Shown here piece by piece: positions 1-8,738 of a DNA stretch of 43,690 bases. Origin of the DNA: a virus. Location of the stretch: IMG/VR virus record IMGVR_UViG_3300023094_000002, positions 1 through 43,690 of that record; one strand, 5' to 3'. Position 1 is the first letter of the stretch; each line of letters starts with the position of its first letter. Position numbers and translations under genes: made by a program. The notes beneath the pieces are model-generated. The model was not told where the DNA came from. It searched no databases and was given only the letters and a program-made list of their open reading frames with translations.

Positions 1-127
1 CTTATCGCCTTTTTCCAACTTTCTAAGGTTAGCTTTGCTTTCTCCGGTGCTTTTTACATTTCCGTGTTTGTCGGTATGGATTTCCGGCCCACGTTCATCA
101 ACCCAAGCATAACCACCTGGCGCGTTG
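1..127. repeat. Terminal direct repeat, left copy (circular assembly overlap)
   Basis: The first 127 bases are identical to bases 43564-43690. The repeat lies inside one continuous reading frame (tape measure), and joining the two ends restores that frame. An exact 127-base overlap equals a common maximum assembler k-mer, so this is most likely how a circular or circularly permuted genome was written out, not a biological terminal repeat. Confidence 0.95.
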
Positions 128-2841
128 TCAGTACCTTTCCAGTATTCAGGTACATTGTTCAATGCTGATAATTGGATTGCCGTAATCCCCGCAATAACAG
201 CCGCGAAAATAGCTCCCTTAATAATATTACCGTCTTTGAAAGCAGCAACAATACCCTGTGCTGAATTAATCAGTATGTTTGCCTTTGCTAAATCCCTGTT
301 AGCTTTTAATTCACGCCTGCGGATTTCTTTTCTTCTCGCTTCCTCTTGTTTTTCGATCTCAGCAATAGCAACGGCGTTTCCTTCAGCAAATTGTTTGGCT
401 AATGACGCTTGTCTGGTGTTTTGCTCATATTCTGCGTCGAAATTTTGTTTTGAGGCTTGTGCGATCAAGTTGAACGCTTCTTGCGCGACTTCTGAAACTA
501 CTAAAAACGCGTAAGTCGCTTTAGCTCTGAATCTTTCTGTTGAATCCTCAATCTGATCAAATCCTTTCATCACCTTGTCGAAAGTACCATCAAATATCTG
601 AGCCAAAGACCCCATTCCCGCTGAACTTAAAAAATCGTTTTTAAAGGTATTTGCTAAATCTTTTAAAGCATTATTTGCGTATTCCAATGATTTAGCAAAC
701 GGACTTTCTTCTTTGCTTTCTGTATTTAATAATCGGTTAGCAACTTCAAATCTGGCTTTTATTTGCTTGATTTCTTCGTCGTTGTTTCCCGCTTTAGCTA
801 GCGCAACATTTTTATCAATATCAAGTTCCTTGCGTTTAAGTTCAATGTAGCTTTCAAAAGACCTTTGTCTAACTTCAACAGAAAGTTTTTCATTATCAGC
901 ATTCTTTTTAAATATTGCGGATTGTTCGTCTCGATATGTTTTATCGGTAGCAGCGATTATTTCACGCCTTTTTTGATTTATTAAAATAATAGCCTGCGCG
1001 GTTTCCTCAGCGATGTTTTGGTTTTCTTTCGAAACACGTATTTCAATTTCTAATTCTCTTTGAGCATATTTTTGCGTTCTTACAAAAGCCTCGTCTGCAT
1101 AATACTTTTTGATTGCAGCTACTTGTTTCGGGGCATTTCCAGCTCTTTTTAAATCTGCCTCCTCTGCCTTTAAACTTTGCTCCTGCTCAACGTTTAACTG
1201 TTCTTTTAGCAATTGTAAAGATGAAGCCTGATCTTTCAGTAAAGCGTCCTGTTTTAGCTTAATGAATTCCCCGTATGAAGCTATCCGGTCGTTGAAACTT
1301 CTTTTCTCGTCTTTTGCCAGCTTTTCTAATTCGGCAATTTGGTTTTCTCTGAACTTCTTTTCATTCTCATTTTCTGCTTTTGTGAGTTCAGCAACTTCTT
1401 TTAGATAACGCAAACGCGCATTTGTTTCTGATCCGTTTGGATCGAAATTTGTTTTGGGTGCTTTTGTTGGTGTTTCTTTTTGGAAATCCAATAAGGATGA
1501 AATGCGGTATAAATTATTAATTACGCCTTTTTCGCGATTGTATTCTCTAACAAGATTATCGGCATTTGTTCTAAGTTTTTTTATCTGTTTTTCATCAAAA
1601 TAACCTAGCGCATTTATAGAAACTTTACCGAATTTCTCAACCAGTTTTTCATCATCATTAATAACGTCGGCGTGTTGTTCGATTCTTTTCTGCCATTCTT
1701 TGTAGGAAAGGTTTCCTTTGTTTATTTCGTCGTTTAAACGTTCGCGTGTCGCAACTTCCTGACGCAAATCTCCAATTTCATCTAAAGTAACAGCGGCTTG
1801 CGTTTCTTTTGCTTTTGCATCGGCACGCGTTTTTATAGCGATGTTCAAACCGTCTATTTTTCGGGTATATTCTTCAGTTGCTTTACTCGTTTGATTAAGC
1901 AATATTTCTTCTTTGGTAAAATTAGCTAAATATCCAGGATAGGCTTTTTTAAGTCTTTCTGCGGCATTTAATCTTTCCTCACGGCTTTTGTTTTCATCCG
2001 TGATAGTCGCGAACAATCTTGCAGCATTTTCTGATTCTTGAATTTGATTAACCAATGATTCCTTTTGCGTTTGATTAAAACGTTCCCGTGCCTGACTTAC
2101 TAAATCTAACTTTTTAGAAAACAAATCCAACCCATCTATTAATTTATATAATGGGTCTAAAGCAAGCCCGAAAATACCGGCTATACCTAGACCTGGTAAG
2201 ATATACGCTAATATTCGAACCCTTTCAAAAACATAACCAAGCGCATTACCGATTCGGCCGCCTAGTGTTGTGGTCTCCGCACTTACCTCGTCAATAGTCC
2301 TTCGGCTAGTTCTGCCCCATCTTCCCGTCGCTTCATCCGCCGCTAATAATCGGTTTCTATAACCGTCAAGTCGAGACTGAGCAGCCGTAAGTTCATTATT
2401 AAAAGATCTTAATGTTTGATTTTCGGTACGTCCCCTAGCGATTAAGTCCTGTAATGCACGAGCTGCCAAAGCCTCGTTTGTTGCTAGTCTTTGATAAGAT
2501 CCTGCTAGATTTGAGTTTAATATTGCCGCTTGCCTCGCATTACGGTTTAATATTCCCTGATTTACGGCTTCCTCTGCGGTTTGTTGGGTTCTTTGGCGTT
2601 GTGATGCAGCAGCCGAAGTATATTGCCTTTGCAGTGCTGCTAGCGCGTTTTGTTGCGCAAGTAATTGCTGGGTTAATGCATTTGTAGCGTTACCACTTGC
2701 GCCGGGTGTATTTTGCCCCGACATTAACTGATTGAGTTTTTTAACGTTCTCGATGCTGGTCAAAACAAGTGCGTTCCCTTCTTTAAGGTCTGCTAATGCA
2801 TTCGGGGATAGGAAATCAATAAAACCGTCGTTATTTGCCAT
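1..2841 (-). CDS. Tape measure protein, N-terminal 947 codons (continues at 43563 to 43288)
   Basis: Starts at ATG 2841 and stays open to base 1; across the circular junction it continues from 43563 and stops at 43288, giving 1038 residues. The protein sets tail length and is packed in the tail lumen. It is almost all charged coiled coil, rich in Lys, Glu, Gln and Ala. A hydrophobic stretch lies at about residues 208-230 (ILAYILPGLGIAGIFGLAL) and a second near residues 855-885 (GAIFAAVIAGITAIQLSAL), as is usual for tape measures of siphoviruses. It is the longest gene of the genome and sits between the tail tube genes and the 901-residue tail protein. Its start overlaps the preceding gene by 11 bases. 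Confidence 0.93.
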   Translation of the reverse strand, partial: MANNDGFIDFLSPNALADLKEGNALVLTSIENVKKLNQLMSGQNTPGASGNATNALTQQLLAQQNALAALQRQYTSAAASQRQRTQQTAEEAVNQGILNRNARQAAILNSNLAGSYQRLATNEALAARALQDLIARGRTENQTLRSFNNELTAAQSRLDGYRNRLLAADEATGRWGRTSRRTIDEVSAETTTLGGRIGNALGYVFERVRILAYILPGLGIAGIFGLALDPLYKLIDGLDLFSKKLDLVSQARERFNQTQKESLVNQIQESENAARLFATITDENKSREERLNAAERLKKAYPGYLANFTKEEILLNQTSKATEEYTRKIDGLNIAIKTRADAKAKETQAAVTLDEIGDLRQEVATRERLNDEINKGNLSYKEWQKRIEQHADVINDDEKLVEKFGKVSINALGYFDEKQIKKLRTNADNLVREYNREKGVINNLYRISSLLDFQKETPTKAPKTNFDPNGSETNARLRYLKEVAELTKAENENEKKFRENQIAELEKLAKDEKRSFNDRIASYGEFIKLKQDALLKDQASSLQLLKEQLNVEQEQSLKAEEADLKRAGNAPKQVAAIKKYYADEAFVRTQKYAQRELEIEIRVSKENQNIAEETAQAIILINQKRREIIAATDKTYRDEQSAIFKKNADNEKLSVEVRQRSFESYIELKRKELDIDKNVALAKAGNNDEEIKQIKARFEVANRLLNTESKEESPFAKSLEYANNALKDLANTFKNDFLSSAGMGSLAQIFDGTFDKVMKGFDQIEDSTERFRAKATYAFLVVSEVAQEAFNLIAQASKQNFDAEYEQNTRQASLAKQFAEGNAVAIAEIEKQEEARRKEIRRRELKANRDLAKANILINSAQGIVAAFKDGNIIKGAIFAAVIAGITAIQLSALNNVPEYWKGTDNAPGGYAWVDERGPEIHTDKHGNVKSTGESKANLRKLEKGDK

Positions 2842-3499
2842 TTTTTAATTGTCTTAGTTTTGCGTCCTCTGCTTTTTTATGTGCCAATTTTACCAGTTCA
2901 ACATATTTAGGCAGCATCATTTTTTCATCGAGTGTACGACCGTGTGCTTCTTCCAAAGCAACAATATCAGCGTAATAATTGAAAACTACTTCTTCGGATT
3001 CCTGTTGCAACTGTGTTAATTCATTCGTTAAAATGGAAATTTCATCGTTGATAATACCTATTTCCACATTCATAACGCGCTCAATTTCTTGCAACGTGTC
3101 GGATTCAAGATCAAAAGGGCTGTCTAAAAACGAATTTATCGCATCGATTTGCTGTTTTCTGAATTCTACAAATGCAGGGTGTAGCCATAAGTTTTCGGGC
3201 GTTTTCCAAGTGAATTCCATTACTGAAGCAATAGATTGCTTTTTTGCGTTTAAAACCGCTAATTCGCCCCTTATTTGAATGTATCGAACCGCATCTTTGT
3301 TGTCCAACTTTTCGAAAAACACATCGTAAGTAGCCAAATATAGATTTTCCAACTGCTCTGTCGATGTTCCGGGCTTCGGGCGCATCAATTGAAAGTTTTC
3401 TTCTGATCGCACATCAAAGAATACCTTTGCCGGAAAAGTGTAGTAAGAGCGATACTTACAAATCGGTTTATCTAAGCCTGTTTTTAATTTCTCTGACAA
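2831..3499 (-). CDS. Putative tail assembly protein upstream of tape measure
   Basis: 222 residues. No domain recognised. The C-terminal half (about 105-215) is predicted helical and coiled coil (EIGIINDEISILTNELTQL). It lies between the tail tube and tape measure genes, the position usually held by tail assembly chaperones, and overlaps the tape measure start by 11 bases and the gene before it by 32 bases, so it is probably translationally coupled. I saw no obvious slippery site that would make a chaperone frameshift product. The role is inferred from position only. Confidence 0.6.
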   Translation of the reverse strand: MSEKLKTGLDKPICKYRSYYTFPAKVFFDVRSEENFQLMRPKPGTSTEQLENLYLATYDVFFEKLDNKDAVRYIQIRGELAVLNAKKQSIASVMEFTWKTPENLWLHPAFVEFRKQQIDAINSFLDSPFDLESDTLQEIERVMNVEIGIINDEISILTNELTQLQQESEEVVFNYYADIVALEEAHGRTLDEKMMLPKYVELVKLAHKKAEDAKLRQLKNGK

Positions 3500-3917
3500 A
3501 ATTAGGTTTTATTTTTTCCTTTAGGAATTGGTTAAACGTGTTTTGGTTCAATCCGGCAATGTCTGTGCCGTACTTACCGAATAACGAACGCGCTTTATGA
3601 TCTCGGAATCCGAAAATGTACTTTCCCGCGCTCGGTCGTTTCAAATAAGCAGAATTTACAAAATCCCCACTAAGAATTAAATCTACCGCGCCGCCCGCTA
3701 AAGGGTTTTGACGCGCTTTGAATATCGAATAGGATTCGCTACGGTATGCGCCAATTATTGATCCATTCGGACGTTCTCCGCGCTTAAATTCACTTTCCTT
3801 TAGATTTACCAGATCGTCCTGGGACGGAATTATTTCCTTCTGCACTATTTCCCTGAGCGTCGTTATCGATAACAGGGCTTGCAACTTCTGTTGGAACTGT
3901 TTTGGCGACTGTCTCAT
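3468..3917 (-). CDS. Conserved phage structural or assembly protein (unknown)
   Basis: 149 residues, basic. The N-terminus is helical (FQQKLQALLSITTLREIVQK). The middle carries GAVDLILSGDFVNSAY and DHKARSLFGKYGTDIAGLN, followed by a basic helical C-terminus. This looks like a small tail or head-tail assembly protein of Bacteroidota phages, but I cannot name the family. It overlaps the genes on both sides in different frames (128 bases with the next upstream gene), which is unusually long, so the exact start may be further in. Confidence 0.6.
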   Translation of the reverse strand: MRQSPKQFQQKLQALLSITTLREIVQKEIIPSQDDLVNLKESEFKRGERPNGSIIGAYRSESYSIFKARQNPLAGGAVDLILSGDFVNSAYLKRPSAGKYIFGFRDHKARSLFGKYGTDIAGLNQNTFNQFLKEKIKPNFVREIKNRLR

Positions 3918-4110
3918 TTTTTAGCTTTTTGTCTTTACATCCCTGGCATTCTCCGTCTTTATCCGGCCTGATCGCTGTGATAAATTCTTCAATCAAAGCA
4001 TCGTTAGTTTGATTGGTGTTTTTTTTGATCCACTTTTTTTTATCTGCGCAAGATTGATCTAAGAACCATTGCGCATCCGATCCGAATATTTGTACATTAA
4101 ATACATTCAT
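3790..4110 (-). CDS. Hypothetical protein, possible small tail protein
   Basis: I chose ATG 4110 (MNVFNVQIFGSDAQWF), 106 residues; the frame is open to a GTG at 4155, but that start would lie inside the terminator hairpin. The N-terminal 60 residues look folded, with CADKKKW and a later CQGC pair. The C-terminal 45 residues are Ser, Gly, Asn and Lys rich and probably disordered. It is the first gene after the terminator that follows the tail tube gene. Function unknown. Confidence 0.6.
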   Translation of the reverse strand: MNVFNVQIFGSDAQWFLDQSCADKKKWIKKNTNQTNDALIEEFITAIRPDKDGECQGCKDKKLKNETVAKTVPTEVASPVIDNDAQGNSAEGNNSVPGRSGKSKGK

Positions 4111-4141
4111 AATATTGTTTTTATGTTGTTTCAAAGATATT

Positions 4142-4171
4142 AAAAAAGCCGCCACAAAATGCAGCGGCTTT
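4142..4171 (-). terminator. Intrinsic terminator after tail tube gene
   Basis: An 8-bp stem (AAAGCCGC / GCGGCTTT, arms 4145-4152 and 4164-4171) with an 11-base loop is followed on the minus strand by six T residues. It begins 25 bases after the stop of the tail tube gene, so it likely raises tail tube mRNA over downstream genes. Unlike the elements at 16.5, 28.7, 31.8 and 40.5 kb, its loop has no complement upstream. Confidence 0.85.
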
Positions 4172-4195
4172 CAAAAAATAACCTAACTCAATTTT

Positions 4196-5131
4196 TTATG
4201 CTACCGGAGTGATTACATCGGTTTGACCTTCGTAGAATCTCGGATTCCCTGTTCCGACTTTGGCTACGTCTACCGGAGGCGTTGCGGTTGCGTCTGTTAA
4301 GTAAACCACTACCGGAGTAGAAATAGTCAATGTTGTCGTTGGTTCAATTTTCCACTCTTTGGTCACAGGGTCTTTTACAACCGCGCCATCAATAGGATCA
4401 GCAACGCCGGAAACTGTAATTCTGAAGTTTGCAGCGGCAAATCCCGAAATAGAATCCGTTGTGTTTCTCAACCACGGCGTTTTAACGTAAATAGCGTTTT
4501 CGGAAACATCAGCGCGTCCAGTCATAGCCACGTCAACAATATTGTTGATTTCTGTATTCGGGTTGAAGTTCAGATTGGTAAGGAAAATCCCTTGAGTATT
4601 GTACTGAAGCAAATCAACCATTTGGTACATGATCCGAGTTTGCTGAATAGCCGCGTCTGTTGCGTCTTGAACAGTAAGCACCTCGTACATCCCAACATTG
4701 AAGCCGGAAATCGTTTGACCATCTTTAGACAAAGCCACGCGAAGTGATCCATCCTGAAAGATTTCAATAACCGAAGTGTCGTTGTAACCTGAATTCATAA
4801 ACGCGCCAGCATGCCATTCGTAACCTTTTTTAAAGATACTCGTTACAACAGGCAATGCGCGTGTAGTAACGGCCTGAATTTGCAAAGAACTTGTTTCCGT
4901 TGTCGGATCTGCTGTTTCGGTAGTTACTCCGAATGCGCCGCTGAAGAACTTTGCAACGCCTTGTTGCACTAAATTATTCCAGTACGCTTTGTCGAAAGCG
5001 TCCGTAATCGGAGCTGACCACCCCAAAGGCAGTTTGATGTGTCCAATTTTTTGCCCTGGTGTAGCAATACAATTTCCTACGCCAATGTTTCCATTTTTAC
5101 CGGAGCAGTCAATACCTATAACTGTTGCCAT
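4196..5131 (-). CDS. Putative major tail tube protein
   Basis: 311 residues, no signal peptide. Rich in Thr, Val and Asn with alternating beta-type sequence, including GFNVGMYEVLTVQDATDAAI and ANFRITVSGVADPIDG; the last about 90 residues could be an Ig-like domain. It lies after the capsid and connector genes and two genes before the tape measure, and is followed by a strong terminator, as expected for a highly made tail tube subunit. No sheath gene is nearby, which points to a siphovirus. Assigned from position, size and composition, not from a recognised motif. Confidence 0.65.
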   Translation of the reverse strand: MATVIGIDCSGKNGNIGVGNCIATPGQKIGHIKLPLGWSAPITDAFDKAYWNNLVQQGVAKFFSGAFGVTTETADPTTETSSLQIQAVTTRALPVVTSIFKKGYEWHAGAFMNSGYNDTSVIEIFQDGSLRVALSKDGQTISGFNVGMYEVLTVQDATDAAIQQTRIMYQMVDLLQYNTQGIFLTNLNFNPNTEINNIVDVAMTGRADVSENAIYVKTPWLRNTTDSISGFAAANFRITVSGVADPIDGAVVKDPVTKEWKIEPTTTLTISTPVVVYLTDATATPPVDVAKVGTGNPRFYEGQTDVITPVA

Positions 5132-5146
5132 AATATTTTTTTGTTT

Positions 5147-5671
5147 TTAATAAAAGTTAATAGTGTTGATGCATTGAAAGTTTTCGTTTAAAAGCAAAGT
5201 GCATTCTAAAATAACAACATTCCAATGATCGATAGTTTTTGTTTTTCCTTCCCGTTCGTATTCACTGTAATTAGCCTCTCTGTAGACGGAATATTTACGC
5301 CCTTCCGGTTGTGTTACTCCTGATCTTTCGAGCGCTTTAATCACATTTTCCAACAACGGATTTAGAAAATTAACAAACTCCGTGTCCCATACTATAGGAT
5401 TCATTGACGTTTTATGCTCTGAACTTTTAGCAAGAATCAACTTAATGTCACGGGTTAAATCTCCCGCTTGCATTTCGTCTTTACTGCCCTGCACCAACCA
5501 AATAAGCGGTGTTGTATTTCCGCTTTCCTGCTTCATGTACAAATTCAAATCATCCTGTCCGCCCCAATGATACTTAACCGGAATACTCGTTTCTCCCTTA
5601 TTCACATCAGTATAAACTACATCTGGAATCTGGCTGAAAATATCCCTTAGAAGCGTTTCGACTACTATCAT
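5147..5671 (-). CDS. Putative tail terminator or tail completion protein
   Basis: 174 residues. The N-terminus LLRDIFSQIPDVVYT followed by PVKYHWGGQDDLNLYMK and a mid helix (FLNPLLENVIKALERSG) fits the general pattern of tail-completion proteins that cap the tail tube. It sits directly upstream of the tail tube gene and overlaps the stop of the previous gene by 4 bases. The function is inferred from gene order. Confidence 0.55.
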   Translation of the reverse strand: MIVVETLLRDIFSQIPDVVYTDVNKGETSIPVKYHWGGQDDLNLYMKQESGNTTPLIWLVQGSKDEMQAGDLTRDIKLILAKSSEHKTSMNPIVWDTEFVNFLNPLLENVIKALERSGVTQPEGRKYSVYREANYSEYEREGKTKTIDHWNVVILECTLLLNENFQCINTINFY

Positions 5672-6345
5672 ATCCCTAACTGATTTTTTACGTCATAAAC
5701 GTATAACTCGCAGTCCGGGTAATCACTAGCATTTTCAGACAAGAACTGAAGCAAAGAAACATCGTTGTTGTTATTTCCGAAATATCCGACATAATAGCCT
5801 TCGTACTGCGGAATCCCAATGTGATAAACGTTTCCTACTCTTCGGGAACAATCGGAACCCTGATACATATTTAGAAACTCATTCCATACCGTTGTGTACT
5901 TTTGAGTAGAGTTTACACCTCGAGCGTTTTTAGCCTCGGCTTTCACTTCCCCTACACCACTTTGATAAGAAACGTTTTCTTCCAGGTAAAAAGGAAAACA
6001 GTAATTAGCCAATACAGAACCCTTGTAAGTTCCTTCAATAAAATACAATCCCTTCCATCGTTTTGTAACATCATTGACTGTATAATTGCAGCCCGTGATT
6101 AAATTACGCCACTTTGGCGGAACCGGATCTACATCCGGACTTTCCGGAACAGCGGGTAATTTTCCGTTAACCAGAAGACTGTCCATTGCTTGAAAGTTTA
6201 CAAGCCCTAAAGCCGACAACAATAACAAACGACACTTTTCGTCGATGATTCTATTCAATGCCGTTAATGACTTTGAATTGGCTTCATCGAGATTGGAAAC
6301 TTCAATTTTTCCAATAAAAAAAGTGTCGTCTATTAAGTATGCCAT
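5668..6345 (-). CDS. Putative head-tail connector or adaptor
   Basis: 225 residues. It begins with a helical segment (SKSLTALNRIIDEKCRLLLLSALG) of the kind seen in head-tail adaptors, then an aromatic-rich body with many Tyr and Asn residues (FLNMYQGSDCSRRVGNVYHI). It follows the capsid gene by one small gene and precedes the tail terminator candidate, the usual place for a connector. I cannot name the family with confidence. Confidence 0.55.
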   Translation of the reverse strand: MAYLIDDTFFIGKIEVSNLDEANSKSLTALNRIIDEKCRLLLLSALGLVNFQAMDSLLVNGKLPAVPESPDVDPVPPKWRNLITGCNYTVNDVTKRWKGLYFIEGTYKGSVLANYCFPFYLEENVSYQSGVGEVKAEAKNARGVNSTQKYTTVWNEFLNMYQGSDCSRRVGNVYHIGIPQYEGYYVGYFGNNNNDVSLLQFLSENASDYPDCELYVYDVKNQLGI

Positions 6346-6349
6346 TGGA

Positions 6350-6703
6350 TTACTTTGCTAAAGGTGTTTTTTTACTTGCCGGAAGGTCAATGTCGCGATC
6401 TCCGTCCAGAACTTCTTGCGTTTGAATCTCAGTAAGCAAATTTTCTGCTGAACTTCTTTCAACAACTTTGTTTTCCCAACCTGGAGCAATCAGTCCTTTT
6501 TGCTCAAACAACGCAGCGGTTGTAGGATGAACTTTGTCCTTTTCGCCCGCTTTGTAGTATTCATTCGCTTTCACGATCGTAACCTCTACAAGGTCGAAAT
6601 GACTGTTTCCTTTGTACGCTGCCTGAGCCGCTTTAGTTTTGCCTTTCTCGGCTTCGCTCATTACGCTTTTTGTCGTAACGGCTTTCTCTTTTTCGTCTGC
6701 CAT
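6350..6703 (-). CDS. Small head-region protein, unknown
   Basis: 117 residues, highly charged. The first 35 residues are Lys, Ala and Glu rich (MSEAEKGKTKAAQAAYKG) and the middle resembles the small proteins often found right after HK97-type capsid genes (VTIVKANEYYKAGEKDKVHP, then EQKGLI). It lies 13 bases after the capsid stop. It may be a capsid accessory or head-completion protein; that is inference. Confidence 0.6.
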   Translation of the reverse strand: MADEKEKAVTTKSVMSEAEKGKTKAAQAAYKGNSHFDLVEVTIVKANEYYKAGEKDKVHPTTAALFEQKGLIAPGWENKVVERSSAENLLTEIQTQEVLDGDRDIDLPASKKTPLAK

Positions 6704-6715
6704 GATGTAAATTTA

Positions 6716-8038
6716 TTAAGCGGTTGCAATTGCGGTTTTAGTCGCTGCAAATGTTGACTTGATGAACGCGATTTTCTCGTTCTCATAAATCCACAAATGG
6801 TAACGGCTTTCCCCGATGATTGTGTACATGTTTGATTCAAAATCAGAAACGATGTTGGCAGCTGTTGCATTTCCAACAATACCTTGTCCGATTCTGATAG
6901 AGAACACTTTGTAAAGTTCGCGGTGTAATTTTTTCCAGTCGCCAACAATGTAAGTTCCGGCAGGAACAGTAACACCGTCAGCAACTTCGATCAATTTAAC
7001 GCCGGAAACGGTTGTTCCGTCAGGCATTGCGAAAGGAGGGAACACGTACTGTTTTGTAGTGTCTTTAGTCGCTCCCATTGCATACATATCGCTTGAAGCG
7101 ATAAGCGCGGCATTTGGTCTGTAACGTCCTTTCGATGCAATTTTGATTGCGTAAATCGCAGCTCTGATCGCATCGTAGTTGTTTGGCGTGTCAGTTGAAG
7201 CTGCCAATGATCCAGCAACGAAAGCAGGAGCAAATCCGGCAACGGCTGTGAAAATGTCGCTTTGTACCGCGATATCATGCTGATAAGCCAATTCGTTACG
7301 AATGATCGACATGATGAACGGGATATCGTCCAAAGCCTCTTCTGAAATTTTGGTACGTCCAGCCATTTTTCTCGCTTGGCTGTAACGCAACACAAACGAT
7401 ACAGAAATAAGTGGCTTTAACGCGCCCTCTGCCGTGATTGCCATTGTACCTTCAGTAGGCTGTTTATCCATGTAAGCAATAGTTGCTTTGTTGGTTGTTC
7501 CGTTTGAAAGGTAATTGATGATATACTCTTCGGCACGAACATCGTCAGCGTAAGACGTAACTTGTTGGTAAACGTAGCTGATCGGCGTTGCGTTCGGTTG
7601 AGAAATTGCGCCTGTGGTCATTGTAACCGGAGCTTTCACAATCATTTCCAACTCATAGGCATTGTTACCCATTGCTTTGGCTTGCTCTTTTACTTTTGGC
7701 AAGAAATCAACTAATCCTTTTTCGATAGCATCAAGGATGTTGTTGTCAGCGTTGCCAGATCCAAAAAGCAAATTGCTTTCTTTGATTTGCGCAAGTTGTT
7801 CTTTGAGTTCTTTGAACTCGACAGGGTTTACGCTTTGTTTTAACTCCAAAGCTTTTACCTGTACTTCGATTTCAGTTTTTTGACTTTCCGTAAGTTCGAG
7901 TTTAAGAGCGTCTTTTGCTTCTTTAATTGATGCTTCCAAAAGTCCTTTTTCGTGTGCGGCTTTTTTCTCGGCGTATTCGTCGAGCTGCGTTTCATTGAAC
8001 GTCTTTAATTCCGCTTGTTTTAAATACTTAAATTCCAT
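6716..8038 (-). CDS. Major capsid protein, HK97 fold
   Basis: 440 residues. Residues 1-110 are a Lys/Glu-rich coiled coil (delta or scaffold-like domain, for example KAAHEKGLLEASIKEAKDAL) that the adjacent protease would remove. The rest has the phage capsid family pattern: a central stretch with RTKISEEALDDIPFIMSIIR, a helix with Asp-Ala-Ile-Arg-Ala-Ala, then ALIASSDMYAMGATKD and GVKLIEVADGVTVPAGTYIV, and a C-terminal stretch with an Asn-Met-Tyr-Thr-Ile-Ile-Gly-Glu motif. It follows the prohead protease by 5 bases. Identification as HK97-type capsid is firm from order and motifs. Confidence 0.92.
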   Translation of the reverse strand: MEFKYLKQAELKTFNETQLDEYAEKKAAHEKGLLEASIKEAKDALKLELTESQKTEIEVQVKALELKQSVNPVEFKELKEQLAQIKESNLLFGSGNADNNILDAIEKGLVDFLPKVKEQAKAMGNNAYELEMIVKAPVTMTTGAISQPNATPISYVYQQVTSYADDVRAEEYIINYLSNGTTNKATIAYMDKQPTEGTMAITAEGALKPLISVSFVLRYSQARKMAGRTKISEEALDDIPFIMSIIRNELAYQHDIAVQSDIFTAVAGFAPAFVAGSLAASTDTPNNYDAIRAAIYAIKIASKGRYRPNAALIASSDMYAMGATKDTTKQYVFPPFAMPDGTTVSGVKLIEVADGVTVPAGTYIVGDWKKLHRELYKVFSIRIGQGIVGNATAANIVSDFESNMYTIIGESRYHLWIYENEKIAFIKSTFAATKTAIATA

Positions 8039-8043
8039 GATTT

Positions 8044-8712
8044 TTAAAGGAAATTAGCGTTAGTAAATTGTTTATGACTGCCTTTTAGCGGGTCTGTTTC
8101 ATTTTCAGAGTGGTTAACCGGCTCTAATATCATTGATTTTAATTCCTGCAATTTAATTTCTAAAAGCTTGCCGTATTCATCGGTATAATTACCGAATGAA
8201 ACTTTCAACGTAAGCGTTTCGATAAGCTCGTTAATATCCGTTTCTGACTTGATGCCGTGCAAAGGCGTATTGCTTACCGCGCCAAATAACAAAGTGCTAT
8301 ACTCGAATTGTTTAATCTCAGCGAAATCTTTACCGCCTTTTTCATTAGCAGTGTACTTTCCAGATACAGCCATAAACCCGTGAGAATGTTGTAAAGAGCG
8401 TCCGTGTTCCTGACTGAATTTATAATCGGCCAATAGATCAATTCCAACCTGTTTATTAAGATTCAATTGACTTTCTACAATTCCGGTTTTAGGATCTTTA
8501 GCAATCGGCAATCCGACAAACGTACTCATGCCTTTTTGATGATCGATAAGGTGTACCTGTTTACTTTCGCTCCATGTTTTAGATAGAGAGCCAGACAGCA
8601 AACGGTCGTTATCGCTGTCGTATTGGTCAAACTGGGTAATTCCGATAATAACGATACCTTTTTCGGTTACGTCGTTAACGGTTGTTTTGAGGCTTTTTGT
8701 TATCTTGTTCAT
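8044..8712 (-). CDS. Prohead maturation protease, HK97/U35 type
   Basis: 222 residues between portal and capsid genes. The serine protease family has a catalytic His and Ser; here HLIDH gives His58 after a QFDQYDSDNDRLLSGSL segment typical of the family, and LQHSHGF gives Ser110 in the place of the usual S-x-G-F motif. It should cut the delta domain from the capsid protein during procapsid maturation. The last 40 residues are loosely conserved. The gene ends 5 bases before the capsid start, so the two are probably coupled. Confidence 0.85.
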   Translation of the reverse strand: MNKITKSLKTTVNDVTEKGIVIIGITQFDQYDSDNDRLLSGSLSKTWSESKQVHLIDHQKGMSTFVGLPIAKDPKTGIVESQLNLNKQVGIDLLADYKFSQEHGRSLQHSHGFMAVSGKYTANEKGGKDFAEIKQFEYSTLLFGAVSNTPLHGIKSETDINELIETLTLKVSFGNYTDEYGKLLEIKLQELKSMILEPVNHSENETDPLKGSHKQFTNANFL

Positions 8713-8738
8713 CTTCTTTTGGTATAAATACTGCCTTT

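Noticed and set aside
125-514. Plus-strand open frame of 129 codons
   Set aside because: Lies fully inside the tape measure frame on the minus strand; low-complexity antisense of a coiled-coil gene. The other plus-strand frames (for example 41469-41903 and 35206-35499) are likewise antisense to structural genes.
4142-4171. Test of the other terminators (4.1, 20.6, 26.0, 28.1, 32.9, 33.5, 38.8 kb) for the loop-to-leader pairing
   Set aside because: No upstream complement of 6 bases or more was seen by eye; they act as a useful negative set for the pseudoknot family.
6661-7395. Second-frame minus-strand readings of 107 and 134 codons in the capsid gene
   Set aside because: Overlap the capsid frame, rich in Leu, Ser, Arg and Cys with no domain; the capsid reading is clear.
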